A DNA stretch of 64,000 nt from Paenibacillus macquariensis (GTDB lineage Bacteria > Bacillota > Bacilli > Paenibacillales > Paenibacillaceae): contig NZ_FTNK01000019.1 of the NCBI RefSeq assembly GCF_900156375.1, forward strand, positions 1-64,000, read 5' to 3'. Made by a program: the position numbers and the translations under genes. Under the pieces are notes generated by a model. That model was not told where the DNA came from and ran no database searches. It saw only the letters and a program-made list of their open reading frames with translations. Shown here piece by piece: positions 16,597 to 25,764 of this stretch (within the stretch, counting starts at the first letter, position 1; each line of letters opens with the position of its first letter).

Positions 16597-18090
16597 TTAT
16601 TGAGCTTGCTTAAGCTCACCCTTCATTTGTTTCACTTCATCGGCAGAAATCTCTATTGCAGGTTTCGTTTTTTTGATGAAGAAAGCTAAGACAAGAGCAA
16701 CAACGGCTAACGATGTAGCTATTAAGAACGCTTGATTAATACCATGAATGGTGGACTCTGTAACGATATGAGCCATCGCTTCTTTATCGCTTGGAGAGAC
16801 CCCACCTGCTACAGCTAAATCGGTAGCATGACTTTTGGTTTGTGTCGTCATCACAGTAACAAGAATCGCCGTTCCAATCGATCCTGCGATGGTACGCAGT
16901 GTATTCGACATGGCTGTACCATGAGCATTCATGCTTTGTGGCAATTGATTAAGACCAGCCGTCTGGATAGGCATCATCATTAACGACATTCCAAACATAC
17001 GTATCGTATAGATAAGGATCATATGTGTATACGTGGTTGCATCCGTTAAACGGGTAAACTCAAAGGTCGTAACGACGGTAATGAGCAGACCAATCACAGA
17101 CAACCATCTCGCACCCACCTTATCGAATATTTTCCCGGTAATCGGAGACATTATACCCATTAGGATCGCACCTGGAAGCATCATTATCCCTGACTCCATA
17201 GGTGTGAATTGTCTAATATTTTGTAAGAAGATAGGTAGTAATATCATCCCTGCGTACATGGAAATGGTGATAAGACAGTTAATAATAGTCGTCAATGTAA
17301 ACATCTTATATTTGAAAATTCTAAACTCAAGCATAGGACTTTTTGATGTCATTTGACGCCATACAAAAAGAATCAATGATAATGTACCCACCACTAGACA
17401 AGAAAGAACCATCGTACTTCCCCAACCATCAGTACCTGCATCACTAAATCCGTATAGAAGTCCACCGAATCCAATAGTAGATAGTACAATAGATAACATA
17501 TCAAACTTAGGCTTCGTTACTTTTGTAACATTTTTCAAGAAGAACACACCGATTAATGTAGAAATAGCAGAAAACGGTAAAATAATATAGAAAAGGACAC
17601 GCCAATCATAATTCTCTACAATCCAACCCGAAAGCGTTGGTCCAATGGCAGGAGCCAATATCATAGACATCCCCATCAAACCCATGGCTGCGCCACGCTT
17701 CTCAATCGGGAAGATATTTAAGAATACAACCATCATTAAAGGCATAATAATACCTGCACCAGAAGCTTGAATGACTCTGCCCACCATTAATATTCCAAAG
17801 TTAGGTGACAATCCACAAATTAATGTCCCTATCGTGAATAAACTCATCGCAGAAATAAATAACTGTCTCGTTGTAAACCTAGAGATAAGATAGGCTGTGA
17901 CTGGGATAAGAACCCCGTTGACGAGCATATATCCTGTCGTTAACCATTGTCCTGTAGTCGCATCAATCTTTAAATCATTCATGATACTAGGTAGGGCAAC
18001 ATTCAATAATGTTTGGTTAAGAAAAGCTACAAACGCCCCAATCATGAGTGCCACTACTATTGGCCCTTTTTTTATATTATCAAGATTCAT
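16597..18090 (-). CDS. DHA2 family multidrug efflux MFS transporter
   Basis: This 497-residue protein has about fourteen transmembrane segments, the size and pattern of the EmrB/QacA (DHA2) proton-driven drug exporters. Motifs seen include the antiporter motif C region (GLMGMSMILAPAIGPTLSGW), and the WLTTGYMLVNGVLIPVTAYL segment in helix 2. The MarR regulator is 3 bp upstream in the same operon, so the exporter is probably induced when a ligand releases MarR. The drug range cannot be predicted. A Lys-rich cytoplasmic tail ends the protein. Confidence 0.92.
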   Translation of the reverse strand: MNLDNIKKGPIVVALMIGAFVAFLNQTLLNVALPSIMNDLKIDATTGQWLTTGYMLVNGVLIPVTAYLISRFTTRQLFISAMSLFTIGTLICGLSPNFGILMVGRVIQASGAGIIMPLMMVVFLNIFPIEKRGAAMGLMGMSMILAPAIGPTLSGWIVENYDWRVLFYIILPFSAISTLIGVFFLKNVTKVTKPKFDMLSIVLSTIGFGGLLYGFSDAGTDGWGSTMVLSCLVVGTLSLILFVWRQMTSKSPMLEFRIFKYKMFTLTTIINCLITISMYAGMILLPIFLQNIRQFTPMESGIMMLPGAILMGIMSPITGKIFDKVGARWLSVIGLLITVVTTFEFTRLTDATTYTHMILIYTIRMFGMSLMMMPIQTAGLNQLPQSMNAHGTAMSNTLRTIAGSIGTAILVTVMTTQTKSHATDLAVAGGVSPSDKEAMAHIVTESTIHGINQAFLIATSLAVVALVLAFFIKKTKPAIEISADEVKQMKGELKQAQ

Positions 18091-18093
18091 AAT

Positions 18094-18597
18094 TTAAACT
18101 ATCTCTCCTTGTTGTTGTAGTATCTCATTCATCTGATGCTGAATTCGAAGTAAATGTTGTCTATCATTAACATTCAGCTGATTCAGAGGAGACAATGACT
18201 GCATGTATGCACGTTCCATTCGATCTTGCAATTCATCTCCTTCGTCTGTTATTCGTAATGTAACTGATCGGCGATCACTTTCTAGCCGCTTGCGACTCAC
18301 TAAACCTGACTTCACCAATCGATCCACTACTCCGCTTGTCGTACTATTGCCAAGAAGGATGAAGTCTGCCAGTTCGGATAATCCAATATCAGGATGATCA
18401 TGAAGCGTTCGCAATACGTGATATTGCATAAATGTGGTGCCCAAAGCATCCGCATTCTTCCGTAACAAATTAAACAGTGAATATTTTACTTGATTAAAGG
18501 AATGTAATAATTCACGAATCTGTTCCTTTGAATCAATATCCATATCTTCAACACTCTGCTCCGTATGATGATCCATATTATTTCGCATACGAATCAT
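18094..18597 (-). CDS. MarR family transcriptional regulator
   Basis: This 167-residue protein has the winged helix-turn-helix of MarR repressors: the recognition helix region LSELADFILLGNSTTSGVVD followed by the wing RKRLESDRRSVTLRITDEG. It begins with an extra acidic stretch of about 25 residues. It is the first gene of an operon with the DHA2 exporter, an arrangement typical of local repressors that sense the exporter's substrates. The upstream gap (18598-18751) holds AATAAT...ATTATT half-sites around 18640-18658, a possible operator, weakly supported. Confidence 0.9.
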   Translation of the reverse strand: MIRMRNNMDHHTEQSVEDMDIDSKEQIRELLHSFNQVKYSLFNLLRKNADALGTTFMQYHVLRTLHDHPDIGLSELADFILLGNSTTSGVVDRLVKSGLVSRKRLESDRRSVTLRITDEGDELQDRMERAYMQSLSPLNQLNVNDRQHLLRIQHQMNEILQQQGEIV

Positions 18598-18751
18598 TGT
18601 AATCCTTACTATCTCAGCATGTCAATATAAACATAAGATAATAATTACATATATTATTTTCAAAGCGTTTTCATGAATAGACGTCACGTAACAGCATATC
18701 AACTGACCTTATAGGCATGTCAGTCGATTTGCTATCATACATTTGTAATAG

Positions 18752-19225
18752 TTATTGTCCTAACAATTGCAGTGTCGTCAATACTTCTTCTGAGTGTCCA
18801 GCGACTTTAACTTTTCGCCATTCCTTCATGAGTATTCCATCTTCATCTATAAGAAACGTAGATCTCACGATACCTAAGTATTCTCTTCCATACATTTTCT
18901 TAAGCTGCCACACGCCATACAATTCACTTACCGCATGATCTACATCCGATAAAAGAAGAAACGGTAGATCATTCCGCTCGATAAATTTACCGTGTGATTT
19001 CACCTCATCCGGACTAATTCCAAGAATCACTGCACCTAGATTCTCAATATCTGAATTAGCATCTCGGAAGTTACAAGCTTCCGTTGTACACCCAGGTGTC
19101 ATATTCTTGGGATAGAAATAAAGTACAACCTTACGACCAAGATAATCACTTAGTGATACCTTTTCTCCATTTGAAGCCATAAGTGTGAATGTTGGAGCGC
19201 TCTGACCTATTTGTAACAATTCCAT
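18752..19225 (-). CDS. bcp: Peroxiredoxin, BCP/PrxQ type
   Basis: This 157-residue thiol peroxidase reduces peroxides using thioredoxin. The peroxidatic Cys46 is in TPGCTTEAC and the resolving Cys51 lies five residues later, the atypical 2-Cys PrxQ arrangement. The thioredoxin fold start (LSDYLGRKVVLYFYPKNMTP) and ISPDEVKSHGKF are also typical. It seems to be a single-gene unit; no convincing PerR box is visible upstream. Thioredoxin reductase lies in the same window at 42163. Confidence 0.95.
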   Translation of the reverse strand: MELLQIGQSAPTFTLMASNGEKVSLSDYLGRKVVLYFYPKNMTPGCTTEACNFRDANSDIENLGAVILGISPDEVKSHGKFIERNDLPFLLLSDVDHAVSELYGVWQLKKMYGREYLGIVRSTFLIDEDGILMKEWRKVKVAGHSEEVLTTLQLLGQ

Positions 19226-19366
19226 GCTTTATTATCTCCTTTATATGTCATTATTCTACTTATTAAATTGATTGTAGCTACAAAAAAAATTATAATGTAA
19301 TGAACACTATTCCTTCAATGTCGAAAAATGTACCTATTTCCGGAATTATGAAAGGAAGACGCTTGA

Positions 19367-20365
19367 ATGACGAGAAAGACGAAAAGAACCATCTGGTGGG
19401 TTCTTGCTGTACTCTTACTTGCAGTGATTGGTTATACTGTGTATTATTTCACATCCATTAATAATGTTCTAGAAGGATTACACAAAGAAGGCGAAGCATC
19501 TCCGTTCAGTCATTTAGAACAAGTTGAAGCCAAAGTACCTGAGCCTCCCAAATGGGAAGGAACTGAGCTAGTCAGTATTGTAATCATGGGTGTGGATGGT
19601 CGTGGTTTAACCAAAGGGGACATTCCTCGCTCTGACAGTATGATGGTAGTCACATTAGACCCCTTACAGAAGAAAATTCATCTTTTCTCCATTCTAAGAG
19701 ATACTTATACCGATATTCCTGAATACCGGAAAGACCGTATTAATGCAGCCATTACACACGGCCCTAACACAGCGATGAAAGCTATCGGTGATCTTCTGGG
19801 AATCCCCGTTCAATATTATGTATACACAGACTTTCAAGGATTCATTAAGCTTGTTGATTCCTTGGGTGGTGTTGATTTCTATGTTGAAAAAGACATGAAG
19901 TACAGCAGTAAAGCAGACAAGCACGAATACGATATTGATCTTAAAAAAGGACAACAGCATCTTGATGGGGATAAAGCATTACAATATGTTCGTTTTCGAC
20001 ATGATGCGTTATCTGACTTCACACGAACTGAGAGGCAAAGAGCCTTTCTAAAAACAGTAGCTGATAAAATGAAGTCCACTACGACAATCATGAAACTTCC
20101 CTCTATCTTAGAAGACGTTAGTGAATTTGTTGATACCAATCTCTCCACGAATGATATGTGGAAACTTGCTAATATCGGATATCAAAGTACGATGGCAGGT
20201 AGCGAGCAGATTCCACCAATGAGTCTTCTCGGAGAAGAAAATGTCGGTGGCGCATCCGTAATCACAGTGAAGGATTTAGATGAATTGCATGAATATGTAC
20301 AGAATGTATTTAAGTCACCTGCATCTACAGTGAATGATGGAAAAGTTGGACCGACGACAGAATAA
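19367..20365 (+). CDS. LytR-CpsA-Psr (LCP) family cell wall ligase
   Basis: This 332-residue protein has a short cytoplasmic Lys/Arg-rich start, one transmembrane helix (about residues 10-30) and an extracellular LCP domain. LCP enzymes attach teichoic acids or capsular polymers to peptidoglycan from lipid-linked precursors. The characteristic residues are seen in MGVDGRGLTKGDIPRSDSMM, ILRDTYTDIP, KDRINAAITHG and LQYVRFRHDALSDFTRTERQ. The start follows AGGAAGACGCTTGA(ATG). It is the first gene before hemL but a 21-bp perfect hairpin separates the two. Confidence 0.93.
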   Translation: MTRKTKRTIWWVLAVLLLAVIGYTVYYFTSINNVLEGLHKEGEASPFSHLEQVEAKVPEPPKWEGTELVSIVIMGVDGRGLTKGDIPRSDSMMVVTLDPLQKKIHLFSILRDTYTDIPEYRKDRINAAITHGPNTAMKAIGDLLGIPVQYYVYTDFQGFIKLVDSLGGVDFYVEKDMKYSSKADKHEYDIDLKKGQQHLDGDKALQYVRFRHDALSDFTRTERQRAFLKTVADKMKSTTTIMKLPSILEDVSEFVDTNLSTNDMWKLANIGYQSTMAGSEQIPPMSLLGEENVGGASVITVKDLDELHEYVQNVFKSPASTVNDGKVGPTTE

Positions 20366-20393
20366 CAGTATTATGAACCTATCACCTTACTTA

Positions 20394-20444
20394 TAGGGAG
20401 TAGGCGTACGCAGTTACCCATTTACTGCGTACGCCTACTCCCTA
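20394..20444 (+). repeat. Perfect 21-bp inverted repeat between the LCP gene and hemL
   Basis: The arms 20394-20414 and 20424-20444 are exact reverse complements (start TAGGGAGTAGGCGTACGC) around a 9-nt loop. No T run follows on the plus strand, so it is not a standard terminator. The hemL ribosome binding site follows 12 bases later. Confidence 0.9.
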
Positions 20445-20473
20445 AGAAATAGCGAAAGGAAGTTTAACAGATC

Positions 20474-21784
20474 ATGAAACGTACACAATCCGAACTTTTA
20501 TATCAAGAAGCATTGCAGCATATTGTTGGAGGCGTCAACAGCCCTTCCCGCTCATTCAAAGCGGTAGGTGGCGGGGCGCCCGTCTTTATGAAACGGGCCA
20601 AAGGCGCACATTTCTTCGATGCCGATGATAACCAATATATTGACTACCTTGCTGCATATGGTCCTATCATTACAGGACATGCCCATCCCCATATTACAGC
20701 AGCTATAACCAGAGCAGCTGAGAATGGTGTATTGTACGGCGCTCCAACAGAGTGGGAAATTCAATTAGCACTAATGCTAAAAGAAGCAATTCCCTCCATG
20801 GATAAGGTCAGATTCGTCAATTCCGGCACAGAAGCCGTTATGACAACAATTCGAGTTGCTCGCGCATACACGAAGCGTAGCAAAATCATTAAATTTGCCG
20901 GTTGTTACCACGGGCATTCAGACTTAGTACTTGTGGCCGCTGGATCAGGTCCATCTACACTCGGTATTCCAGATAGTGCTGGGGTTCCAGCTAGTATTGC
21001 ACAAGAAGTTATTACTGTACCTTTTAATGACTTAGATGCACTTAAAGCCGCACTCGAACGTTGGGGCGATGATGTTGCTGCCGTTATGGTTGAACCTATC
21101 GTAGGTAATTTCGGAATGGTCATGCCTCAAGATGGCTTCCTCGAAGGTCTGTGCAAGATGACTCATGATAATGGCTCACTTGTTATCTATGATGAGGTCA
21201 TCACAGCATTCCGTTTCCACTATGGATCAACACAGACATTTGCTGGTCTTAAGAATCATGAGGCTATCGTACCTGATCTAACAGCTTTAGGTAAAATCAT
21301 TGGTGGTGGATTACCTATCGGTGCCTACGGTGGCAGAAAACATGTTATGGAACAAGTCGCGCCGCTCGGACCTGCTTACCAAGCTGGAACGATGGCTGGT
21401 AACCCAGCTTCCATTATGTCAGGTATTGCTTGTCTAGAGGTATTACAAGGCGAAGGTGTCTATGAAGAAATGAACCGTCTTGCAGTGAGACTTACAGATG
21501 GTCTTAAATCGTCAGCAGATCGTCATGGAATTCCACTAACAATTAATCAAATTCGTGGTTCTTTCTCTACCCATTTCTGTGATCATCCTGTTACGAATTA
21601 TGAAGAAGCCCAAGATACCGATGGTGAAGTGTTTGCTTCATTCTTCCGCCATATGTTGAATCGTGGCATTAATCTGGCTCCATCTAAATATGAAGCCTGG
21701 TTCCTTACCACAGCTCACACGGATGAAGATATCGATAAAACTCTTGAGGCTGCCGATGATTCACTTCGAGCAATGACTCTATAG
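20474..21784 (+). CDS. hemL: Glutamate-1-semialdehyde 2,1-aminomutase
   Basis: This 436-residue PLP enzyme makes 5-aminolevulinate from glutamate-1-semialdehyde in the C5 tetrapyrrole pathway. The PLP lysine is Lys274 in ALGKIIGGGLPIGAYGG; the family motifs GGVNSPSR, FVNSGTEAVMTTIRVAR and YHGHSD are present. It stands alone, away from other hem genes. Firmicutes often have two copies (HemL and GsaB), and the solitary position suggests this may be the second, GsaB-type copy; that point is inference. The start ATG follows GCGAAAGGAAG. Confidence 0.95.
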   Translation: MKRTQSELLYQEALQHIVGGVNSPSRSFKAVGGGAPVFMKRAKGAHFFDADDNQYIDYLAAYGPIITGHAHPHITAAITRAAENGVLYGAPTEWEIQLALMLKEAIPSMDKVRFVNSGTEAVMTTIRVARAYTKRSKIIKFAGCYHGHSDLVLVAAGSGPSTLGIPDSAGVPASIAQEVITVPFNDLDALKAALERWGDDVAAVMVEPIVGNFGMVMPQDGFLEGLCKMTHDNGSLVIYDEVITAFRFHYGSTQTFAGLKNHEAIVPDLTALGKIIGGGLPIGAYGGRKHVMEQVAPLGPAYQAGTMAGNPASIMSGIACLEVLQGEGVYEEMNRLAVRLTDGLKSSADRHGIPLTINQIRGSFSTHFCDHPVTNYEEAQDTDGEVFASFFRHMLNRGINLAPSKYEAWFLTTAHTDEDIDKTLEAADDSLRAMTL

Positions 21785-21805
21785 TATTCAACTTATATCA
21801 GCAAA

Positions 21806-21849
21806 TAAAAACAATCCGACTCTGCTCATAGCGTCGGATTGTTTTTTTA
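21806..21849. terminator. Terminator between convergent hemL and MocR genes
   Basis: ACAATCCGAC (21811-21820) pairs with GTCGGATTGT (21833-21842), followed by seven T on the plus strand and A-rich sequence on the other side, so it can serve both directions. Confidence 0.85.
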
Positions 21850-23208
21850 TCGCGAAATGTTCAATCTATCAATCTCTTGACGAATGATTCCGATTCCTGT
21901 AGCTATGCTGGTATGCGGAACATTAGATACGTTCAATCGTAACGTTTTCTCGGTATATCCTCCAGCTAGATAATAATTTTCTGTGCTATCCACGATAATG
22001 TTACGCTTCTTTAGTGCAAGTCTCAGCGTATCAAATGAGAGTTTTCTAGGCAGAGGCACAATCGTATGTACGCACCGATTGTGCGGCGCAACTGCGAATA
22101 ACTCATGATCAGAATTTCTTGTTAGAGCTTCGTTAAGCTGCTCTATTTTTTTATTATATGAAGCCTTAATTCGTTCACGGTGGCGTTCGAACATGCCACT
22201 TTTCATATATATTTCAAGTGCTGCTTGAGATAACGTTGAAGTATCGATGTCCAAAATCACTTTGAATCGACTGAATGTGTCAATCAATAACGGAGGGAGT
22301 ACAGCAACACCTACCCGTAGGCCTGGAAAGAGAATTTTAGAGTAACTTTTGAGATAAATAACATGAGGTGAAGAAGCGTAAGCATAAATAGGATCTGCCT
22401 TAGAATCGCTCTCTAAATCTGCTAGATAATCATCCTCAACAATGTATACGTCATACTTATATGCAAGTCGTGCGATTTCCTGCTTCTGCGTCATCGTCAA
22501 AGATGTTCCTAAAGGGTTATGGAACCGAGGCATGGTATAGAAGAACTTTATCTTTCCTGAAGCAAATATCCCCTCCAACTTCTCCAGATCTATTCCTTCT
22601 TCATTTCTAGGTATCCCTATTACCGGAATTTTCAAGGTGTTTAACATCTCAATAAGTAGAAAGTAACCCGGTTGCTCAATTACAATCGTGTCCCGGCCAC
22701 TAGGAAAAGGCATAGAGACAAGAATAGCTAGCGCTTGCTGAACACCCGATGTCACTACAATTTGATCCCTTTTGGCAAATACCTGATATCCGTCTAAGTG
22801 TTTCTGTAGAACCTGGATCAGAGAAGGAAGCCCCTTAAGTGTCCCGTAGGTGAACAAATCATCCTGATATGCATCGATAGCTTTATTAATGCAATGTTGA
22901 AAATCGACATATGGGAATACATGTTTATCTGGTGCAGATGATGCAAAATCCAATACGGACTCTTTGTTATCTTGAAGCAAGCTGTTATCATTCTTGCTCT
23001 TCCTTTGTACAACATAATATCCACTCTGAGGGATCGAATAAATGAGATGACGTTTCTCCATTTCCTCATAAGCACGAATGACCGTGCTTTTGCTACAGTC
23101 ATACATCAAAGCTAAATCTCTAATCGAGGGTAATTTCTTTCCTTGAGAGAATTCACCTTCTTGAATCCGTTCTTCCAGCGCTAGAATTAGTCGTGAGTAT
23201 TTATTCAT
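21847..23208 (-). CDS. MocR-type GntR/aminotransferase transcriptional regulator
   Basis: This 453-residue protein fuses an N-terminal GntR winged helix (about residues 1-70; KLPSIRDLALMYDCSKSTVI) to a fold-type I aminotransferase-like domain (about 95-450) that binds PLP. The PLP lysine is probably in YLKSYSKILFPGLRVG. MocR proteins sense amino acids, vitamin B6 or GABA-like compounds. The start chosen is ATG at 23208 behind GGGAGGAAC; the longer frame runs into the promoter region. It is divergent from an EamA exporter, so it probably controls that gene. A 12-bp palindrome (23230-23241) lies between them. Confidence 0.9.
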   Translation of the reverse strand: MNKYSRLILALEERIQEGEFSQGKKLPSIRDLALMYDCSKSTVIRAYEEMEKRHLIYSIPQSGYYVVQRKSKNDNSLLQDNKESVLDFASSAPDKHVFPYVDFQHCINKAIDAYQDDLFTYGTLKGLPSLIQVLQKHLDGYQVFAKRDQIVVTSGVQQALAILVSMPFPSGRDTIVIEQPGYFLLIEMLNTLKIPVIGIPRNEEGIDLEKLEGIFASGKIKFFYTMPRFHNPLGTSLTMTQKQEIARLAYKYDVYIVEDDYLADLESDSKADPIYAYASSPHVIYLKSYSKILFPGLRVGVAVLPPLLIDTFSRFKVILDIDTSTLSQAALEIYMKSGMFERHRERIKASYNKKIEQLNEALTRNSDHELFAVAPHNRCVHTIVPLPRKLSFDTLRLALKKRNIIVDSTENYYLAGGYTEKTLRLNVSNVPHTSIATGIGIIRQEIDRLNISR

Positions 23209-23229
23209 TGTTCCTCCCATAGCCATTTC

Positions 23230-23241
23230 TGTACCGGTACA
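23230..23241. promoter_or_regulatory. Candidate operator palindrome in the MocR/EamA divergent region
   Basis: TGTACCGGTACA is a perfect 12-bp palindrome, 22 bp upstream of the MocR start and 90 bp upstream of the EamA start. Role inferred from position only. Confidence 0.4.
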
Positions 23242-23330
23242 CTTAGGCTTTGTTGTTATTGTAGCGTATTCCAATGCTCCTGTATATTGAATACATTAGT
23301 TAATCACTTATACACATTGGAGGGTTATAC

Positions 23331-24320
23331 ATGAATACTACACGTGAGAATGGCCCAGCCTATCTGGCTGCATTTCTATATGCCATCATTATTGGATTCT
23401 CTTTTTTATTTGTTAAAATGACGGTCTCCACAGCACATCCTTTAGATGTGTTAGCGCATCGATTCGCCCTTTCCTTCTTTGCTGCCAGTATTCCTGTAAT
23501 CTTCGGCTGGATGCCTGTACGTATTAAACGGAAAGACCTGTGGCCAATTGTTCGCCTTGCTTTGTTGTCTCCAGTCTTATTCTTCGCATTCCAAGCTTTC
23601 GGACTTATGAATGCATCCTCATCTGAGGCTGGAATTATTCAGGCATCCGTGCCTGTCTTTACATTGTTACTTGCCTCATACTTCCTCAAAGAACGAAGCA
23701 GCGGTCTACAAAAGGTTTCTCTGCTCATTTCCGTAGCTGGTGTCATCTTCATCTTCGCTATGAAGGGTGGTTCTCTGTTAGGTTCGGGTAACTTCCAAGG
23801 TATATCTTTGCTACTCCTCTCAGCACTTTCGTTCGCTGGCTACAGTGTACTTGCACGACCATTGACTCGTACCTTTAAACCGATGGAACTAACTTACATC
23901 ACGCTCGGCGTTGGCTTTATCCTATTTAATATTATGGCTGTAGGAAGACATAGTATTGATGGATCTTTGAATGAATTCTTTCAGCCACTAGCAGACATCC
24001 GTTATATTGGTGCATTACTATATCTCGGCATACTCTCAACGATGGTTACAACATTACTCTCAAGCTTCGCACTCTCACGAATTGAAGCTTCTAAAATGAG
24101 CGTATTCAGTAATTTCTGTACACTTGTATCTATGGCAGCAGGTGCCCTGTTCCTGAACGAGCAATTACGTTACTATCATGTTATTGGTGCCGTGATGATT
24201 ATTCTAGGTGTGCTCGGCACTAACTTCCTTGGGAATAAGCGCGGTACAATAGATAGTACGAAACCGACGATGAGTGCTGAAATAGTCCCGACAAATAAAA
24301 AAACAGTAGACCAAGGATAA
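23331..24320 (+). CDS. EamA/DMT family transporter
   Basis: This 329-residue membrane protein has ten hydrophobic segments arranged as two EamA repeats (about residues 10-145 and 155-300), the hallmark of drug/metabolite transporters such as RhaT and YdcZ-like exporters. The segment SSSEAGIIQASVPVFTLLLA and its second-half counterpart LSRIEASKMSVFSNFCTLVS are the most typical. It is divergent from the MocR-type regulator, a common pair in which the regulator controls export of an amino acid or cofactor. The ribosome binding site GGAGGG lies upstream. The substrate is unknown. Confidence 0.9.
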   Translation: MNTTRENGPAYLAAFLYAIIIGFSFLFVKMTVSTAHPLDVLAHRFALSFFAASIPVIFGWMPVRIKRKDLWPIVRLALLSPVLFFAFQAFGLMNASSSEAGIIQASVPVFTLLLASYFLKERSSGLQKVSLLISVAGVIFIFAMKGGSLLGSGNFQGISLLLLSALSFAGYSVLARPLTRTFKPMELTYITLGVGFILFNIMAVGRHSIDGSLNEFFQPLADIRYIGALLYLGILSTMVTTLLSSFALSRIEASKMSVFSNFCTLVSMAAGALFLNEQLRYYHVIGAVMIILGVLGTNFLGNKRGTIDSTKPTMSAEIVPTNKKTVDQG

Positions 24321-24348
24321 TTTCACCTTTATGCCTACTGTTCTTTTC
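24302..24348 (+). terminator. Terminator of the EamA gene
   Basis: AACAGTAG (24302-24309, within the last codons) pairs with CTACTGTT (24335-24342), followed by CTTTTC. Modest stem. Confidence 0.6.
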
Positions 24349-24362
24349 AAAAAAGTCAGCCC

Positions 24363-25622
24363 TTATAGATTAATAAAAGCTGTTCTTAATTTAGAACTGA
24401 ATTCTACTTCTAGACCTAATCCTGATGCTAATAATGCTAACGGAACATACGTTTTATCCTCTTTGCCTATCTTGTATAAAAATGCTGGTGTATCTGTAGG
24501 CACCGATTGACCATTAACCATTACGCTTGTGGAACCTATCTTAATAATGACCGTTCGCGTGCCATAGGTAATTGTAGCACTGGAAGTAAGACTATCCCAT
24601 TTAGAAGTTGCACCCACAGCAGTAACAATATCTTGAATCGCTACGAAATTCTGATTATTACGTAGAACAGGTTTATAAGCTGTATTTAGTTCCTTACCCT
24701 TCACCACAATCGTCATAGGTAGGGTTTTATCAATAATGCTAGGCTTACGGTATTCCCCCCAGACCGTCTCTGCGAATACTTTAGCGATTGCCTCATATCC
24801 AAGTTGATTAGGATGAATATCTCTGTCCGCAATGATATGGGTCATGGTTCCCTCGCCGCCGACAAAATCTTTGGCTACATGCGCGATTTTCACATTAACC
24901 CCTTGACTCTGATAATTGGCTGCCATTTTATCTACAACACCTGTGAATTTATCGGAAGCTGCAAGCAACTTGGGATACATCGCCTGATTTGCGATCGCAG
25001 GTATCGGCTGATATTGATCTGCAACCACAATTAGAGCATCTGAGTTCAATTCATGTAAATTACCAATAACCGATGTCATTGAAGTGATATATGATGTGAA
25101 TAAGTTCTCCATGCTTGAAGTGAAGTCAGCACTTCCCGGTGCTAACGCACTTTCAACAATAGGTCTAAGGTCATTTCCACCAATCGTAATCGTAATAAGG
25201 TCTGCTGAGGCAATATCAGATTTCAATTGAACTGCAGAAGCCCCAATCTCCCCAGCTCTAGGATCAACAAGCTCTGCTTGAATGGCATCTGCGGTGATAG
25301 GTTGCCCTTGTTTGGCTGCTTCAACAAAATGCTCTAACCCAGCGCCCTTCAAACCTAATATTCCATAATTAGATAGTGTTGTTCTGCCATGAAATAGCCC
25401 CTGCTCATATAAACGCTCTACGAAACCGTAGGGCTTGCTGTTCAAATCCATTTTAGGTTCATAGCCAACCGTAATAGAGTCACCTAGTGCCACAATCCGA
25501 TAGGATTTCGACTCAGCCTCCTGTCCCTGTGTAACTGCAGACGCACTTACAGAACCTATCAATACAGTTGATAGCATGACTACTACGGTCGCAACCGAAA
25601 TACACTTTTTCCATTGATGCAT
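24363..25622 (-). CDS. Secreted SGNH/GDSL hydrolase with copper-amine-oxidase-like domain
   Basis: This 419-residue protein has a signal peptide (hydrophobic residues about 8-28, cleavage near SASA), a SGNH/GDSL esterase domain (about 40-300) and a copper-amine-oxidase N-terminal-like domain (about 310-419). Block I is ALGDSITVG with the nucleophile Ser, block III is TITIGGNDL (Asn), and block V is DIHPNQLGYEAIA (Asp and His). It should act outside the cell on ester bonds in lipids or acetylated glycans. The C-terminal domain probably binds the cell surface; this is inference, since the same domain sits on a deacetylase and a hydrolase here. Confidence 0.9.
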   Translation of the reverse strand: MHQWKKCISVATVVVMLSTVLIGSVSASAVTQGQEAESKSYRIVALGDSITVGYEPKMDLNSKPYGFVERLYEQGLFHGRTTLSNYGILGLKGAGLEHFVEAAKQGQPITADAIQAELVDPRAGEIGASAVQLKSDIASADLITITIGGNDLRPIVESALAPGSADFTSSMENLFTSYITSMTSVIGNLHELNSDALIVVADQYQPIPAIANQAMYPKLLAASDKFTGVVDKMAANYQSQGVNVKIAHVAKDFVGGEGTMTHIIADRDIHPNQLGYEAIAKVFAETVWGEYRKPSIIDKTLPMTIVVKGKELNTAYKPVLRNNQNFVAIQDIVTAVGATSKWDSLTSSATITYGTRTVIIKIGSTSVMVNGQSVPTDTPAFLYKIGKEDKTYVPLALLASGLGLEVEFSSKLRTAFINL

Positions 25623-25707
25623 TTTCCCAACTCCCTTTGCATTAATTCGATTCCTTTATTTTCCAACGAATCCCGATTCATTTATTTTACCATTACTAAC
25701 GCACACA

Positions 25708-25746
25708 AAAAAAGAGCATTTCCCAAATTCAAGGAAATTGCTCTTT
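25708..25746 (-). terminator. Terminator of the inositol phosphatase family gene
   Basis: On the minus strand AAAGAGCAATTTCC pairs with GGGAAATGCTCTTT, followed by TTTT. Confidence 0.85.
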
Positions 25747-25764
25747 AGGCTCAATACCATGATT

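Noticed and set aside
19226..19366. Possible PerR box upstream of the peroxiredoxin gene (TTATAATGTAATGAA)
   Set aside because: Only the left half matches; the right half differs at several positions.
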